Source of the DNA: Hyphomicrobiales bacterium
Lineage (GTDB): Bacteria; Pseudomonadota; Alphaproteobacteria; Rhizobiales; Devosiaceae
NCBI GenBank assembly: GCA_026981645.1
Contig: JALSII010000021.1
Span: 1-64,000, forward strand
Length of the DNA: 64,000 nucleotides
Direction of reading: 5' to 3'
The notes under the pieces were generated by a model that saw only the letters and a program-made list of their open reading frames with translations, searched no databases and was not told where the DNA came from. The position numbers were made by a program, and so were the translations under genes. Positions 1-9,601 of the stretch are shown here, in pieces; positions within the stretch are counted from its first letter, which is position 1; each line of letters starts with the position of its first letter.

Positions 1-180
1 CGCGCGGCAATCCAGTTTCTTGGTTTCTGGACTGTTCCGTCGCTAGCGCTTCTCGCAATGACACCTGAAAGCCCCCTCTCCCCTCCGGGGAGAATGGCAC
101 TCGCAGCTCAGTTGAAAAGGCGGATGCTCAGGCCAACTTGTCTCGCGCCAACGGGCTGGCCCGAGCATGACGACAGCTGG
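1..180. repeat. Repeat-like intergenic DNA with inverted repeats
   Basis: No gene is seen in bases 1-299. Bases 122-135 and 155-168 form a near-perfect inverted repeat (GGATGCTCAGGCCA against TGGCCCGAGCAT, one internal mismatch), and bases 10-34 carry a second small dyad around CCAG/CTGG. Motifs such as GGCCCGAGCATGACG and CTCGCAATGACA resemble palindromic intergenic repeats that I recall as common in alphaproteobacterial genomes. Copy number cannot be judged from one window, so the repeat call is an inference. Confidence 0.4.
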
Positions 181-243
181 CACCGCCCCTGCTGAACAAA
201 ACTGCAGCATTTTCCCATCTTGAAACCGGCTCCCAAGGCACTA

Positions 244-259
244 ATTAGTAAGTGCTAAT
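244..259. promoter_or_regulatory. Possible operator dyad upstream of a membrane-protein gene
   Basis: ATTAG and CTAAT form an inverted repeat with a 6-base spacer, 41 bases before the ATG at 300. Size and AT-rich half-sites would fit a dimeric TetR- or MarR-type repressor. No regulator gene lies beside it, so only the dyad itself is observed. Confidence 0.25.
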
Positions 260-299
260 ATATCCATTTCAACGTGAACCCAAAACCCGGGAGACAAAA

Positions 300-725
300 A
301 TGCAAACCTACGGAAAAGCCAATATCGTGACCGGCCTGCTGGTGATGGCCGGGTTCATGCTCTACGGATTTGTGCTGATTTACCTGCGCGATTTTGCGCC
401 GGGCAAGGAAGAATGGATTGCAAACTCCCTCAATGGCGACCATTTCGAAGCGCGGCTTGCCCATGTGCACGGCAACCTGTTTGCCTTTCTCAACATCATG
501 ATTGGCTACCTGTTGCTGCGCCTGCCCATCAGCGAAAACTCGGCCAAATGGGTCTCCATCACCGGGCTTGCCGGCCTGTTGATGCCCATCGGCATTCTGG
601 CCGAACTGGTGTTGGGCGCCCCGCCCTATCTGGTGCTTGTGGGTGCTGTTTCCATCATCATCTCGGTCACCTGGCTCGGGCTGGCCCTGTGGCAGTCCAA
701 CATGTCAAAGACCTCCTCTCTGTAA
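300..725 (+). CDS. Small integral membrane protein, unknown function
   Basis: A 141-residue protein that is almost entirely hydrophobic, with about four predicted membrane segments (roughly residues 8-28, 52-72, 79-98 and 110-137). The loop after segment 1 is acidic and ends in an HVHGN motif at about 57-61 whose histidines could bind a ligand or metal, although nothing here shows that they do. The ATG at 300 is chosen because GGGAGA lies just upstream; an earlier in-frame ATG at 252 has no ribosome-binding site and falls inside the dyad. I do not recognise the family. It is followed by an unrelated aldo/keto reductase with its own RBS. Confidence 0.7.
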   Translation: MQTYGKANIVTGLLVMAGFMLYGFVLIYLRDFAPGKEEWIANSLNGDHFEARLAHVHGNLFAFLNIMIGYLLLRLPISENSAKWVSITGLAGLLMPIGILAELVLGAPPYLVLVGAVSIIISVTWLGLALWQSNMSKTSSL

Positions 726-882
726 AGAGGCAATACTCCTTGTGCTACGAGCGGGCACCTATGCAAAGGTGCCCGCCCTGCCTCCCCTGCCAAATAATAT
801 TTGCCGCCCCCTCCCCCTGACGCTACACTCACAACCAGGAACAAAGAATCCCGCATTTTTATCTTTATTGGAGGACACGGCG

Positions 883-1875
883 ATGAAATATCGGCGCTTG
901 GGCAAATCCGGCCTGCAGGTCAGTGAGTTTTCATTTGGGGCATGGGTTACGTTTGGCAAGCAGTACGGGGTTGACGGTGCCGCCGAGTTGCTGGCCGCAG
1001 CTTATGATTCCGGGGTCAACTTTTTCGACAATGCCGAAGGATACGAGCAGGGCAATGCCGAGCAGGTGATGGGGGACGCCATCAAAAAGCTGGGCTGGTC
1101 CCGCGATTCCTATGTGGTTTCAACAAAGGTTTTCTGGGGCGGCGAGAAGCCCAATCAGAAGGGCCTCAGTCGCAAGCATGTGTTCGACGCCTGCCATGCG
1201 GGCCTGAAACGCCTGCAGGTGGATTATCTGGACCTTTATTTCTGCCACCGTCCCGACCTCAACACCCCCATCGAAGAAACCGTGCGCGCCATGCATGACC
1301 TGATTGCTCAAGGCAAGGTGATGTATTGGGGAACCTCGGAATGGGACGCCCAACAACTGACAGAAGCCTATGGGGTGGCGCGCCAGTATAACCTGACCCC
1401 GCCCACCATGGAACAGCCGCAATATAATCTGTTTGTGCGCGAAAAGGTTGAGGCCGACTATCTGCCCCTTTACGACCTGATGGGCCTGGGCACCACAATC
1501 TGGTCGCCGCTGGCCTCGGGCATGCTCACGGGCAAATATAATGAGGGCTTCCCCGATGACAGCCGCGTCAACCTGCCCGGCTATGAGTGGCTCAGGGAAA
1601 TGTTTGAGAGTGAGCGCGGCAGGGACCGGCTGGAAAAGGTGAAAAAACTGGCCAGGGTCGCTGATGAAGCAGGCCTGCCCATTCATCACATGGCGCTGCT
1701 GTGGTGCCTGGAAAACCCCCATGTTTCCACGGTCATTCTGGGCGCATCCCGTCTCAGCCAGTTGCAGGACAACCTCAAAGCTCTCGACAACCGCAAAAAA
1801 CTGACACCAGACGTGATTGAGGCCATCGAAAAGATTGTCGATAATCGCCCTGATGGCCCCCAGGTCTTTGAATAG
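883..1875 (+). CDS. Aldo/keto reductase (K+ channel beta-subunit-like)
   Basis: This 330-residue NADPH-dependent oxidoreductase is of the AKR superfamily and resembles the voltage-gated K+ channel beta-subunit / YghZ-like group. The catalytic tetrad is visible: Asp and Tyr in FDNAEGYEQG, Lys in VVSTKVFWG and His in DLYFCHRPD. The C-terminal STVILGASRLSQLQDN stretch is the usual cofactor-binding segment. Substrate cannot be assigned; the family reduces aldehydes and ketones in the cytoplasm. The ATG at 883 follows GGAGG by nine bases and starts the conserved MKYRRLGKSGL; the frame is open further upstream but unconserved. It converges on the DUF4342 gene. Confidence 0.9.
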   Translation: MKYRRLGKSGLQVSEFSFGAWVTFGKQYGVDGAAELLAAAYDSGVNFFDNAEGYEQGNAEQVMGDAIKKLGWSRDSYVVSTKVFWGGEKPNQKGLSRKHVFDACHAGLKRLQVDYLDLYFCHRPDLNTPIEETVRAMHDLIAQGKVMYWGTSEWDAQQLTEAYGVARQYNLTPPTMEQPQYNLFVREKVEADYLPLYDLMGLGTTIWSPLASGMLTGKYNEGFPDDSRVNLPGYEWLREMFESERGRDRLEKVKKLARVADEAGLPIHHMALLWCLENPHVSTVILGASRLSQLQDNLKALDNRKKLTPDVIEAIEKIVDNRPDGPQVFE

Positions 1876-1905
1876 GAATTTTATGGCCCGGCGCGGGTGC
1901 GAAAC

Positions 1906-2244
1906 CTATGCCGCGTCGGACTTGCCTTCTTCGGGCTCCGGGTCGGGCTCGGATTCATCCGTCTTCACAGTGCGCACAACCTCGATTTTCACCCTGGCCA
2001 ACAGTCCGGCCAGCGCTCCGAGCACCGCAAGAGCGGGCGCGGCGAGCACAACAACCCCGCCAACGACCGCACCGGCAGTCAAGGGCACTTCAAATACCAC
2101 ATCATCATTTTTTGAGCGCACCCGTAACTTGCGCACATTACCCTCGGAAATCAGCCGCGAGACCTCATCCATCAGTTGATGGCCGGCAACTTCGACCTCT
2201 TCGGTGAAGGTTTTCCAGCGGTTCTTCTCTTTTTCTTCGGTCAT
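1906..2244 (-). CDS. DUF4342 domain protein
   Basis: A 112-residue protein of the DUF4342 type. A charged N-terminal half (about 1-50), starting with a Glu/Lys-rich helix, is followed by VPLTAGAVVGG and a long Ala/Leu/Gly hydrophobic segment (about 55-85). The C-terminal tail is acidic and Pro/Glu-rich. This resembles a peripheral or single-span membrane protein; no function is known for the family. The ATG at 2244 has GAGGT about ten bases upstream, which is better than the TG-type starts further out. It is divergent from the SleB-type lipoprotein gene. Confidence 0.75.
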   Translation of the reverse strand: MTEEKEKNRWKTFTEEVEVAGHQLMDEVSRLISEGNVRKLRVRSKNDDVVFEVPLTAGAVVGGVVVLAAPALAVLGALAGLLARVKIEVVRTVKTDESEPDPEPEEGKSDAA

Positions 2245-2369
2245 TTCAGTGTACCTCTTCACTATTGCGCCTGAATTCTCGCGCACCAGTTGGCATAAAG
2301 CGCCCTGCCCGGCTCCAGGCTGTGCGCATCTTTAACTCAGGTGGGAAGTGTTCAGAGATTTTGCAATAG

Positions 2370-2383
2370 ACTTGGGCCCAAGT
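2370..2383. promoter_or_regulatory. 14-bp perfect palindrome between divergent genes
   Basis: ACTTGGGCCCAAGT is a perfect palindrome lying between the minus-strand DUF4342 start (2244) and the plus-strand lipoprotein start (2512). It could be a dimeric regulator site for either gene, or chance. Only its symmetry and position support it. Confidence 0.25.
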
Positions 2384-2511
2384 GACTGTGCATTGCGGGG
2401 TTTTTCACCCCCGCCCGGCACCATTTCGCCGCATTTTGGCCACCAACATTGGTCACTGGACAGCAAACTCCCGCCATACTTGGCTCTGATGCGCGAACAA
2501 AGGACCCCTTG

Positions 2512-3042
2512 ATGGCTCGCCCACTCTCTTCCCTTGGTATTACAGTGCTGGCCTTGCTGGTCTTGAGTGGCTGCTCAAGCGTGTTGCCCACCGGAATATC
2601 GCTGCCCAGCTTCAACCCGTCCGTGCGCGCTTCCCCCACAACCATATCCTCAACACCCCCCGCGGTCGCCCGTTTTAATGGCACCCAGAAAGAATGCCTG
2701 GTCCGGGCCATGTATTTTGAATCCAACCGCTCCAGCGAAAGTGGAATGCTGGCGGTGGGCACCGTGGTGATGAACCGGGTGGATTCATCGCGTTTTCCCA
2801 ATTCCATCTGCTCGGTAGTTGGCGCGCCGCGCCAATTCGCCCCCGGTGTTCTGAGCCGGGAAATGGTCGAAACCCGGCCTGTTGCCCTTGCCAGTTCGGT
2901 TGCGGACCGCATATTGAGCGGCGAGCGCCACCCCGGCGTACGCTCGGCCAAATTTTTCCATCAAGCCGGGCTGACCTTTCCCTATAACAACATGAATTAT
3001 GTGCTCGAAGCCGGTGGAAATGCTTTTTACATCAAGGGCTAA
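2512..3042 (+). CDS. Cell wall hydrolase, SleB family lipoprotein
   Basis: A 176-residue exported lipoprotein with a hydrophobic signal (about 4-20) ending in the lipobox LSGC, so Cys21 is the likely lipid anchor. After a Pro/Ser/Thr linker (about 22-60), the rest is a Hydrolase_2 (SleB-like) domain, with the expected catalytic Glu in MYFESNR and the conserved VGTVVMNRV, FCQ-like and FFHQAG blocks. It probably cleaves peptidoglycan (lytic transglycosylase/amidase group) from the inner or outer membrane. The ATG at 2512 starts the signal peptide; the upstream in-frame ATG at 2449 adds polar residues unsuited to export. Confidence 0.85.
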   Translation: MARPLSSLGITVLALLVLSGCSSVLPTGISLPSFNPSVRASPTTISSTPPAVARFNGTQKECLVRAMYFESNRSSESGMLAVGTVVMNRVDSSRFPNSICSVVGAPRQFAPGVLSREMVETRPVALASSVADRILSGERHPGVRSAKFFHQAGLTFPYNNMNYVLEAGGNAFYIKG

Positions 3043-3056
3043 CGCTTTTTTTCGCA

Positions 3057-4148
3057 CTACCTCACAATTGTAATCTGCTCAGCTGCCCGCGTCAGACCCG
3101 TATAGAGCCAGCGTGCCCTGTCCTCCCGAAACACATAACTTTCGTCAAAAAGATAAACATTGTCCCACTGGCTGCCCTGCGCCTTATGCACGGTCAGGCA
3201 ATAGCCGAAGGTGAATTCATCCAGCCCTTTGCGCTCAGGCCAGCTTAAACTCTCCTCTTCGCCAGAAAAAAACGCCTTGTGGGTAATCACCCGGGTTTTT
3301 CGTTTGCCCCCGTCCTCTGCCAACAGTTCCAGCGCAATTTTGCCCTTGTTTTTGCGTTTGACCTCGCTGACCAGCCACATCTGGCCGTTGAGCAGTTTTT
3401 TGGCCGGATTGTTGCGCAGACAGACCAGTTTTTCCCCAACAACGGGTATCTGGTGGGGCAGTCCCTTGAGTTCGCGCAGCCGGTTATTGTATTTCAGGCG
3501 GGTTTTGTTGCGCCCCACCAGAACCTGGTCAGCCTCCTGCACTTCGGACTGATCCACATCGGCTTTGGCGATAACCTTTGATTCCCCATAGCGCCCCGGC
3601 TCCAGATATTCGCCCTCGCGCACATCCATGGACATGCGCACAATGGGGTTATCACGGGCCTGTCGGTGGATTTCAGTCAGCATGATGTCAGGCTCTTGCT
3701 GGGTGAAAAAGCCTGCCCCCTGCACGGGCGGAAGCTGAAACGGATCCCCCAGCACAAGCACCTTGGTGCCGAAAGAGAGCAGATCCTGGCCCAACGCCTC
3801 ATCCACCATGGAAACCTCGTCGATAACGATGAGGTCGGCATCTGCCGCATCAGATTCAGGATCAAGCGCAAAGCGGGGTTCTCCCTCCTTGTCACTGACC
3901 AGCGTATAAATAAGGGAGTGAATGGTCCCGGCTCCCTTGCAGCCCCGCTTGCGCATGACCGAAGCTGCCTTGCCGGTGAAGGCTGCATAGCGGACCGACT
4001 TCAAGTCACCGGCCAGATGGCGGGCCAAAGTTGACTTGCCCGTTCCTGCCCAGCCGAACAGCCGGAAAACCTGTGGCGATCCCTTCTCCCCCAACCATTC
4101 CGAAACTGCACTCATGGCGCTGTCCTGCTGTCCGGTCCATTCTACCAT
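3057..4148 (-). CDS. ATP-dependent RecD-like DNA helicase
   Basis: A 363-residue superfamily 1 helicase, much shorter than RecD2. Walker A is GWAGTGKST (residues 32-40), FTGKAASVM is motif Ia and LIVIDEVSMVDE is Walker B. The C-terminal FGYCLTVHKAQGSQW is the UvrD_C_2 motif V/VI region, and WLYTGLTRA ends the core. It probably unwinds DNA 5'-3' as a stand-alone helicase without RecB or RecC; its biological role is not settled. The start MVEWTGQQ matches family members I remember. The gene ends 14 bases from the convergent lipoprotein gene. Confidence 0.85.
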   Translation of the reverse strand: MVEWTGQQDSAMSAVSEWLGEKGSPQVFRLFGWAGTGKSTLARHLAGDLKSVRYAAFTGKAASVMRKRGCKGAGTIHSLIYTLVSDKEGEPRFALDPESDAADADLIVIDEVSMVDEALGQDLLSFGTKVLVLGDPFQLPPVQGAGFFTQQEPDIMLTEIHRQARDNPIVRMSMDVREGEYLEPGRYGESKVIAKADVDQSEVQEADQVLVGRNKTRLKYNNRLRELKGLPHQIPVVGEKLVCLRNNPAKKLLNGQMWLVSEVKRKNKGKIALELLAEDGGKRKTRVITHKAFFSGEEESLSWPERKGLDEFTFGYCLTVHKAQGSQWDNVYLFDESYVFREDRARWLYTGLTRAAEQITIVR

Positions 4149-4381
4149 TTACATTTCTTTCTTCTCAGGCCGGTCCCATCCAGATGGCGGGCAAAAAGGA
4201 TGACAGTTTCCCCGTTTTGTGCACTGATTCCAGTACAGGATGAAATTCGGGTCAGAATGCTGGCTCGGGGTAGCTCGCAAAAACATGCGCCTCGTCGGTA
4301 TTGTGTTCGGTCTGACTGAAACAGATTCTGCTCCCCGGAGCCAGTGTTCAGGCAACTCCCTCAGAAAAGGAAAGAACCCCA

Positions 4382-4810
4382 ATGGCCAATAAAACCACCG
4401 CAAACGACGCCTCCCCGGATGAATTCATTGCCGCCACCTCCAACCCGCAAAAGCGTAAGGATGCTCTGTGGCTAAAGGACTTCTGCCAGCGTTTGACGGG
4501 CGAGCCTGCCAGAATGTGGGGTCCAAGCATGATTGGCTGCGGAAGCTATCACTACAAGTATGAGAGTGGGCGGGAGGGGGATATGTTTCTGGCCGGGTTT
4601 TCACCCAGAAAAGCCGCGCTCGTCGTCTATCTCGGTGGCAATATTCCCGATCAGGCGGAATTGCTTGAAAAGCTTGGCCCCCACAAGATGGGCAAGGCCT
4701 GCCTCTACATCAAGCGGCTCGAGGAGATTGATCTGGGCGTTCTAAAAAAGCTGATGCAAAAATCCATCGCCGGAACGCTGGCAGAATATCCCGCCAACCA
4801 GTCAACTTGA
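4382..4810 (+). CDS. DUF1801 (YdhG-like) domain protein
   Basis: A 142-residue cytoplasmic protein of the DUF1801 / YdhG family, whose fold resembles frataxin-like alpha/beta sandwiches. Recognisable blocks are KRKDALWLKDFCQRLTGEPARMWGPSMIGCGSY near the start (conserved MWGPSMIGFG-type core), then YHYKYESGREGD, LVVYLGGN and GKACLYIKRLEEID. No catalytic residues are known, so no function is assigned. AGGAAAG precedes the ATG. It stands alone, followed by a strong hairpin. Confidence 0.8.
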   Translation: MANKTTANDASPDEFIAATSNPQKRKDALWLKDFCQRLTGEPARMWGPSMIGCGSYHYKYESGREGDMFLAGFSPRKAALVVYLGGNIPDQAELLEKLGPHKMGKACLYIKRLEEIDLGVLKKLMQKSIAGTLAEYPANQST

Positions 4811-4832
4811 CGAAATTTTACCAAAAACAGGG

Positions 4833-4867
4833 GAGCCGCAATGCCGACATAACCGGCACTGCGGCTC
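4833..4867 (+). terminator. Strong hairpin, possible terminator
   Basis: GAGCCGCA / TGCGGCTC (4833-4840, 4860-4867) enclose an inner TGCCG / CGGCA stem. It sits 22 bases after the DUF1801 stop. Only a short T run follows, so termination is plausible but not certain. The remaining 4868-5095 shows no other gene and probably holds the amn promoter. Confidence 0.45.
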
Positions 4868-5095
4868 TTGAAAGTGCCCGGCTGCGCTGTTGAGGCATAG
4901 GGGGACCACAGCCGGTGCATTTTCGCGGTCCATCGCATGCACGGGACGTTTGCTGCATATGAACCGACTTACAGATAGGATGAAATTGTGACATTAAAAG
5001 ACGTTTTCACCAAAGTGTGATAAATTGTAATTCAAACAAGCTTTTCTGATACCCACATCAAACCTGCGACAAAGACACTGAAAATGGAATACTGA

Positions 5096-6571
5096 ATGAA
5101 GCTGATCAGCCCTGCACCACTGCCCCAGAAGTCCTTCACCGACCCCACGAAAGCCTGGGAATATCTCGACGAAATCTATCGCCGCAACACAGCATTCATA
5201 CGCGAGCATTTCAAAGCGCTGGTCCAGGGAACCGCGCCCATGGGCAAGGTGCGCGCCTTTTATCCGCAGATACAGGTAAGCGCGATCAGCTACCATTCGG
5301 CGACTTCCTCCATGCCCTTTGGTTTTTTGCACAGCCCCGGAGTTTATCGCACCACAATCACGGCAACTGAGCTATATCGCAACTATCTTGTCACTCAGCT
5401 CTCTCTGGTCATCAAGAACCATAACTGCGCTATTGAAATTGGTGAATCCACAACCCCCATCCCCCTGCATTTTGCTGCCAATGGCTCGGACGAACTCGAC
5501 CATATTGCGGCGGGAACAGCAGACCTACCCTTGCGCGACCTGTTTGATTCCCCCGACCTTGGGCATATGGATGACGAAATTTCCAACGGAACGCTCATCC
5601 CCCCGGAAGGTGGCCCCTATCCGCTGGCGGCATTTACAGCCCCGCGCATGGATTATTCACTGCACCGTCTCAATCACTATACAGCAACCGACCCGGAGCA
5701 TTTTCAGAACTTTGTGATCTTTACCAATTACCAGTTCTATATCGACGAATTCTGCCGGCTGGCCAAACAATATATGGCTGATGGACACCCCGTTTATGAC
5801 AGTTTCACCGAGCCGGGCAACGCCATAACCTATAACAAGCGCCTGGGCGGAAAAAGCGAGGGAACTCCCGCAAAACGTTCCCCGCAAATGCCCGCCTATC
5901 ATCTGGCCTCAAAGGGAAACCGGGGCGTCACCATGATCAATATCGGGGTTGGTCCTTCCAATGCCAAAACAGCCACCGATCACGTCGCTGTGCTCAGACC
6001 CCACGCATGGCTGATGCTGGGCCATTGCGCAGGTTTGCGCAACTCCCAGGCCCTGGGTGATTATGTGCTGGGTCACGCCTATATGCGCGAAGACCATGTG
6101 CTTGATGCCGACCTGCCTTTATCTGTGCCCATCCCCGCACTGGCTGAGGTCCAGGTGGCACTTGAGCAGGCGGTTGCCGAAATAACCCGGCTCAAGGGAT
6201 TTGAGATGAAGCGGGTGATGCGCACGGGCACCGTAGCCACCATCGACAACCGCAACTGGGAATTGTGGAACCAGAAGGAGATTGTACGCCGCCTTTCCCA
6301 ATCACGCGCCATTGCTCTGGATATGGAAAGCGCCACCATTGCTGCCAACGGATTTCGTTTCCGGGTGCCCTATGGCACGCTACTCTGCGTTTCAGACAAG
6401 CCACTGCACGGTGAACTCAAACTGCCCGGCATGGCTTCGGAATTTTACCGGACCCAGGTCAATCAGCACCTGCAAATTGGCCTCAAAGCCATGGAAATAT
6501 TGCGGGAGCAACCTTCTGAACGCATCCATTCTCGTAAACTGCGCTCGTTTGCGGAGACAGCGTTTCAGTAA
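5096..6571 (+). CDS. amn: AMP nucleosidase
   Basis: This 491-residue enzyme hydrolyses AMP to adenine and ribose-5-phosphate, a control on adenylate pools. The length is close to E. coli Amn (484). The N-terminal Amn-specific domain contains VRAFYPQIQ, SYHSATSSMPFGF and SPGVYRTTIT. The C-terminal nucleoside-phosphorylase fold includes INIGVGPSNAKTATDHVAV, PHAWLMLGHCAGL and the acidic IALDMESATIAANG that contacts the ribose. The start is the ATG after ATACTGA at 5096. It is followed 22 bases later by an unknown membrane protein and may share its transcript. Confidence 0.95.
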   Translation: MKLISPAPLPQKSFTDPTKAWEYLDEIYRRNTAFIREHFKALVQGTAPMGKVRAFYPQIQVSAISYHSATSSMPFGFLHSPGVYRTTITATELYRNYLVTQLSLVIKNHNCAIEIGESTTPIPLHFAANGSDELDHIAAGTADLPLRDLFDSPDLGHMDDEISNGTLIPPEGGPYPLAAFTAPRMDYSLHRLNHYTATDPEHFQNFVIFTNYQFYIDEFCRLAKQYMADGHPVYDSFTEPGNAITYNKRLGGKSEGTPAKRSPQMPAYHLASKGNRGVTMINIGVGPSNAKTATDHVAVLRPHAWLMLGHCAGLRNSQALGDYVLGHAYMREDHVLDADLPLSVPIPALAEVQVALEQAVAEITRLKGFEMKRVMRTGTVATIDNRNWELWNQKEIVRRLSQSRAIALDMESATIAANGFRFRVPYGTLLCVSDKPLHGELKLPGMASEFYRTQVNQHLQIGLKAMEILREQPSERIHSRKLRSFAETAFQ

Positions 6572-6593
6572 CACCAGAATTTGAGGTGGAACA

Positions 6594-7196
6594 GTGAGTG
6601 AAAAAATCAGCGATCTTGTCGAAAGCATTCACAAGCTCGAGGCAGAGTTAGAGGCCGAACTGCAAAAAGCCGATTCCGCCAGGTCGGCCAGAGCTCCCCA
6701 CGCGGATGATGAAGATCTGCGCACGCACCGCCGCGTCCGCATTGGTACGCTGCGTTATCTGATTGACGCAAACTTTCTCTATATCCTCTCCTCTCCGTTT
6801 ATTTATATTCTCATCATCCCTTTTGCACTGCTCGACCTGCTTGTTTCAATCTATCAGGCCATATGTTTTCGCATTTACAAAATCCCCATGGTCCGGCGTG
6901 CCGACTATATGGTTTTTGACCGGGGCAGGCTCGCCTATCTCAACAAAATCGAACAGATCAACTGCACTTATTGCAGTTATGCAAACGGTGTCATTGCTTT
7001 TGTCCGCGAAGTTTCTGCGCGCACTGAAAGGTTCTGGTGCCCCATCAAACATGCATCCCATCTGAAAGGCACGCACAGCTATTACCGCCAGTTCGAAGAA
7101 TATGGCGACGGGGAAAATTATCAGGAGCGCCTGTTGGAGCAGCGCCGGGCTCTGGGTGTCCTTGATGGAAGGAACTCTGAAAACCCAAATGAATAA
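6594..7196 (+). CDS. Conserved-looking membrane protein with CxxC, unknown
   Basis: A 200-residue protein that I do not recognise. It has an N-terminal coiled-coil-like Glu/Lys/Leu segment (about 5-30), a charged stretch, a hydrophobic hairpin of one or two membrane segments (about 60-97), and a soluble part with CTYC (about 123-126) and a further Cys in RFWCPIKHA (about 148). Three cysteines plus a His after a membrane hairpin suggest a metal or redox site, but that is inference. The GTG start at 6594 is set by GAGGTGG 5 bases upstream. Possibly in an operon with amn; convergent with maeB. Confidence 0.7.
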   Translation: MSEKISDLVESIHKLEAELEAELQKADSARSARAPHADDEDLRTHRRVRIGTLRYLIDANFLYILSSPFIYILIIPFALLDLLVSIYQAICFRIYKIPMVRRADYMVFDRGRLAYLNKIEQINCTYCSYANGVIAFVREVSARTERFWCPIKHASHLKGTHSYYRQFEEYGDGENYQERLLEQRRALGVLDGRNSENPNE

Positions 7197-7210
7197 CCCG
7201 TCCGACCTGG

Positions 7211-9505
7211 TTATTCCCCTCTGCTCGCTTCCAGTTCAACTGCTTCCGCTGCCGCAATAGAGGCCATATTGACCACCCCCCGGCTGGTGACGGACGGTGC
7301 AAGAATATGGGCAGGTTTGCGGGTACCCATCAATATGGGTCCCACTGAAAGCGCGCCGGTCATTTCCTTGATGAGCGTCATCGAGAGATTTGCGGACTCC
7401 AGATTGGGAAAAATCAAAAGATTTGCCTCCCCCTTCAGCACGGAGTTGTACAGATAACGCTCGCGCAGGTTTCCATTCAGCGCCAGATCCCCCTGCATCT
7501 CCCCCTCAACGATCAGATTGGGCGCAACGGCTTTCAGTTTTTGATAAACTTCACGCATTTTCAGCGCCGTATCTCCGGTTCGTGACCCGAAATTGGAATA
7601 GGAAAGCAAAGCAACCTTGGCTTCAATATTGAACATCTTGAGATGCTCGCGCCCCTGCAGGGCGATCTCCACAAGCTCCTCAACACTCGGATCAATGCTC
7701 ACATAGGTATCAGCAAAGAAAAACGCACCCTTTTGCATGATCAGCATTGAAAGCGTTGAAAGGTCAGTCGTATCATCGCGCAAGCCGATAATTGACTGAA
7801 TATCACGAACATGCTTGATAAAACGCCCCTGTAACCCGCAAATCAGCGCATCGGCATCTCCACGCTGCACAGCCAGCGCTCCGATGACAGTTGCATTGGT
7901 GCGCACGATTGTGCGTGCACTGTCCGGTGTAACCCCCTTGCGCCCCACTAGAGAGTGAAACAGGTCCACATAGTCGCGGTAACGCGGATCATCCTCGGGG
8001 TTGATCACTTCAAAATCCTGTCCTGCGACCAGTGTCAGCCCGAACCGTTCCAGCCGGGATGCGATAACCGTTGGGCGACCGATCAAAACCGGAACCGCAA
8101 TACCATCCTCCAGCAGCACCTGTGTGGCACGCAACACACGCTCGTCCTCCCCGTCGGCAAAAACAATGCGCTTGCCCGCTCCTTCCGCTCTGGCAAATAC
8201 CGGCTTCATCACCATACCGGACTTGAAGACAAAGCGGTTGAGCTGGTCCTGATAGGCATCAAAATCGGTGATCGGCCGCCTTGCAACGCCCGAATCCATA
8301 GCGGCTCTGGCAACGGCCGGAGCAATCCTGAGAATAAGCCGCTGATCAAAGGGATTGGGGATAAGGTAAGAGGGTCCAAAGATCGCCGCGCCGCCAGGAG
8401 TGGCCTCAAGGGCGGGGTCGTGGGCAAGCTGTGCTATGGCGCGCACTGCTGCCATTTTCATTTCCTCGTTGATGGTGGTCGCCCCCACATCAAGCGCGCC
8501 GCGAAAAATGAACGGAAAGCACAGAACATTGTTGACCTGATTGGGATAATCCGATCGCCCGGTGCAAACCATGGCATCGGGTCTGACCTTAAGCGCCAGT
8601 TCGGGCATAATCTCAGGAACCGGATTGGCCAGCGCCAGAATCAGCGGGTCCTTTGCCATACCTTCAATCATTTCTGCCTTAAGCGCTCCGGCAGCGGAAA
8701 GACCAAGGAAAATATCCGCGCCCGCAAGAACTTCGGCCAGCGTTTCCGCTTCGGTATCCTGAGCAAAAGCCATGCGCCAGCGGTCCATATTGTCCGAGCG
8801 CCGTTTCGTAACCAAACCATCCCTGTCACCAACAAATATGTTCTCGCGTTTGGCGCCCAGAGAAATCAGCAGGTTGAGACAGGCAATGGCCGCAGCGCCA
8901 GCACCGGAGGTGCAAATTTTGACATTTTCAATGTTTTTGCCTGCAAGTTTCAAACCATTGAGAACGGCGGCGGCAACGATAATGGCAGTTCCATGCTGGT
9001 CATCGTGAAAAACAGGTATTTTCATGCGCTCGCGCAATGTTTCTTCAATTTCAAAACAGTCGGGCGCTTTGATATCCTCAAGATTTATGCCGCCAAATGT
9101 CGGCTCGAGCGGCGCAACCACCTCAATGAATTTTTTGGGGTCTAGCTCATCGATTTCGATATCCATGGCATCGATACCGGCGAATTTCTTGAACAGAACA
9201 GCCTTGCCCTCCATCACCGGCTTGGAGGCCAGCGCACCTATGGCCCCCAGCCCGAGTACCGCAGTGCCGTTTGTTATCACGCCAACCAGATTTGCCCGGG
9301 CAGTGTATTTGTCCGCAAGCTCGGGGTTTTCTGCTATGTCCTCACAGGGAGCAGCAACCCCCGGAGAATATGCCAACGCCAGATCGCGCTGGTTTGCCAG
9401 CGGTTTGGTCGGAGAAATTTCCAGCTTGCCGGGTTTGGGCCATTCATGAAAATGCAGAGCCGCTTCACGCAGGGCATTTATTTTATCCAGATCATCGTGA
9501 GACAA
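7211..9505 (-). CDS. maeB: NADP-dependent malic enzyme with phosphotransacetylase-like domain
   Basis: A 764-residue MaeB-type enzyme that oxidatively decarboxylates malate to pyruvate with NADP+. The N-terminal malic domain holds [28 protein letters not shown] and FHDDQHGTA. The NAD(P)-binding domain has [14 protein letters not shown] and [11 protein letters not shown]. From about residue 430 a phosphate-acetyl/butyryltransferase-like module follows, which in this family is regulatory (acetyl-CoA response) rather than a second enzyme. The start is a TTG at 9505 with AAAAGGGGAC upstream; TTG ahead of [20 protein letters not shown] fits the family N-terminus. Monocistronic in appearance. Confidence 0.93.
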   Translation of the reverse strand: MSHDDLDKINALREAALHFHEWPKPGKLEISPTKPLANQRDLALAYSPGVAAPCEDIAENPELADKYTARANLVGVITNGTAVLGLGAIGALASKPVMEGKAVLFKKFAGIDAMDIEIDELDPKKFIEVVAPLEPTFGGINLEDIKAPDCFEIEETLRERMKIPVFHDDQHGTAIIVAAAVLNGLKLAGKNIENVKICTSGAGAAAIACLNLLISLGAKRENIFVGDRDGLVTKRRSDNMDRWRMAFAQDTEAETLAEVLAGADIFLGLSAAGALKAEMIEGMAKDPLILALANPVPEIMPELALKVRPDAMVCTGRSDYPNQVNNVLCFPFIFRGALDVGATTINEEMKMAAVRAIAQLAHDPALEATPGGAAIFGPSYLIPNPFDQRLILRIAPAVARAAMDSGVARRPITDFDAYQDQLNRFVFKSGMVMKPVFARAEGAGKRIVFADGEDERVLRATQVLLEDGIAVPVLIGRPTVIASRLERFGLTLVAGQDFEVINPEDDPRYRDYVDLFHSLVGRKGVTPDSARTIVRTNATVIGALAVQRGDADALICGLQGRFIKHVRDIQSIIGLRDDTTDLSTLSMLIMQKGAFFFADTYVSIDPSVEELVEIALQGREHLKMFNIEAKVALLSYSNFGSRTGDTALKMREVYQKLKAVAPNLIVEGEMQGDLALNGNLRERYLYNSVLKGEANLLIFPNLESANLSMTLIKEMTGALSVGPILMGTRKPAHILAPSVTSRGVVNMASIAAAEAVELEASRGE

Positions 9506-9601
9506 GGCCTGTCCCCTTTTTGTTGTTCAATATGGGTACCACGAAATCGGGGCATTTTTCTATGCGCAAAAAGTCCCCGCAGGCATCTTATGCCCAAGGC
9601 C

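Noticed and set aside
7955-9145. 396-codon plus-strand frame opposite maeB
   Set aside because: It is the antisense of a clear malic enzyme, with no RBS or family motif; codon bias of maeB in a GC-moderate genome leaves the other strand open.
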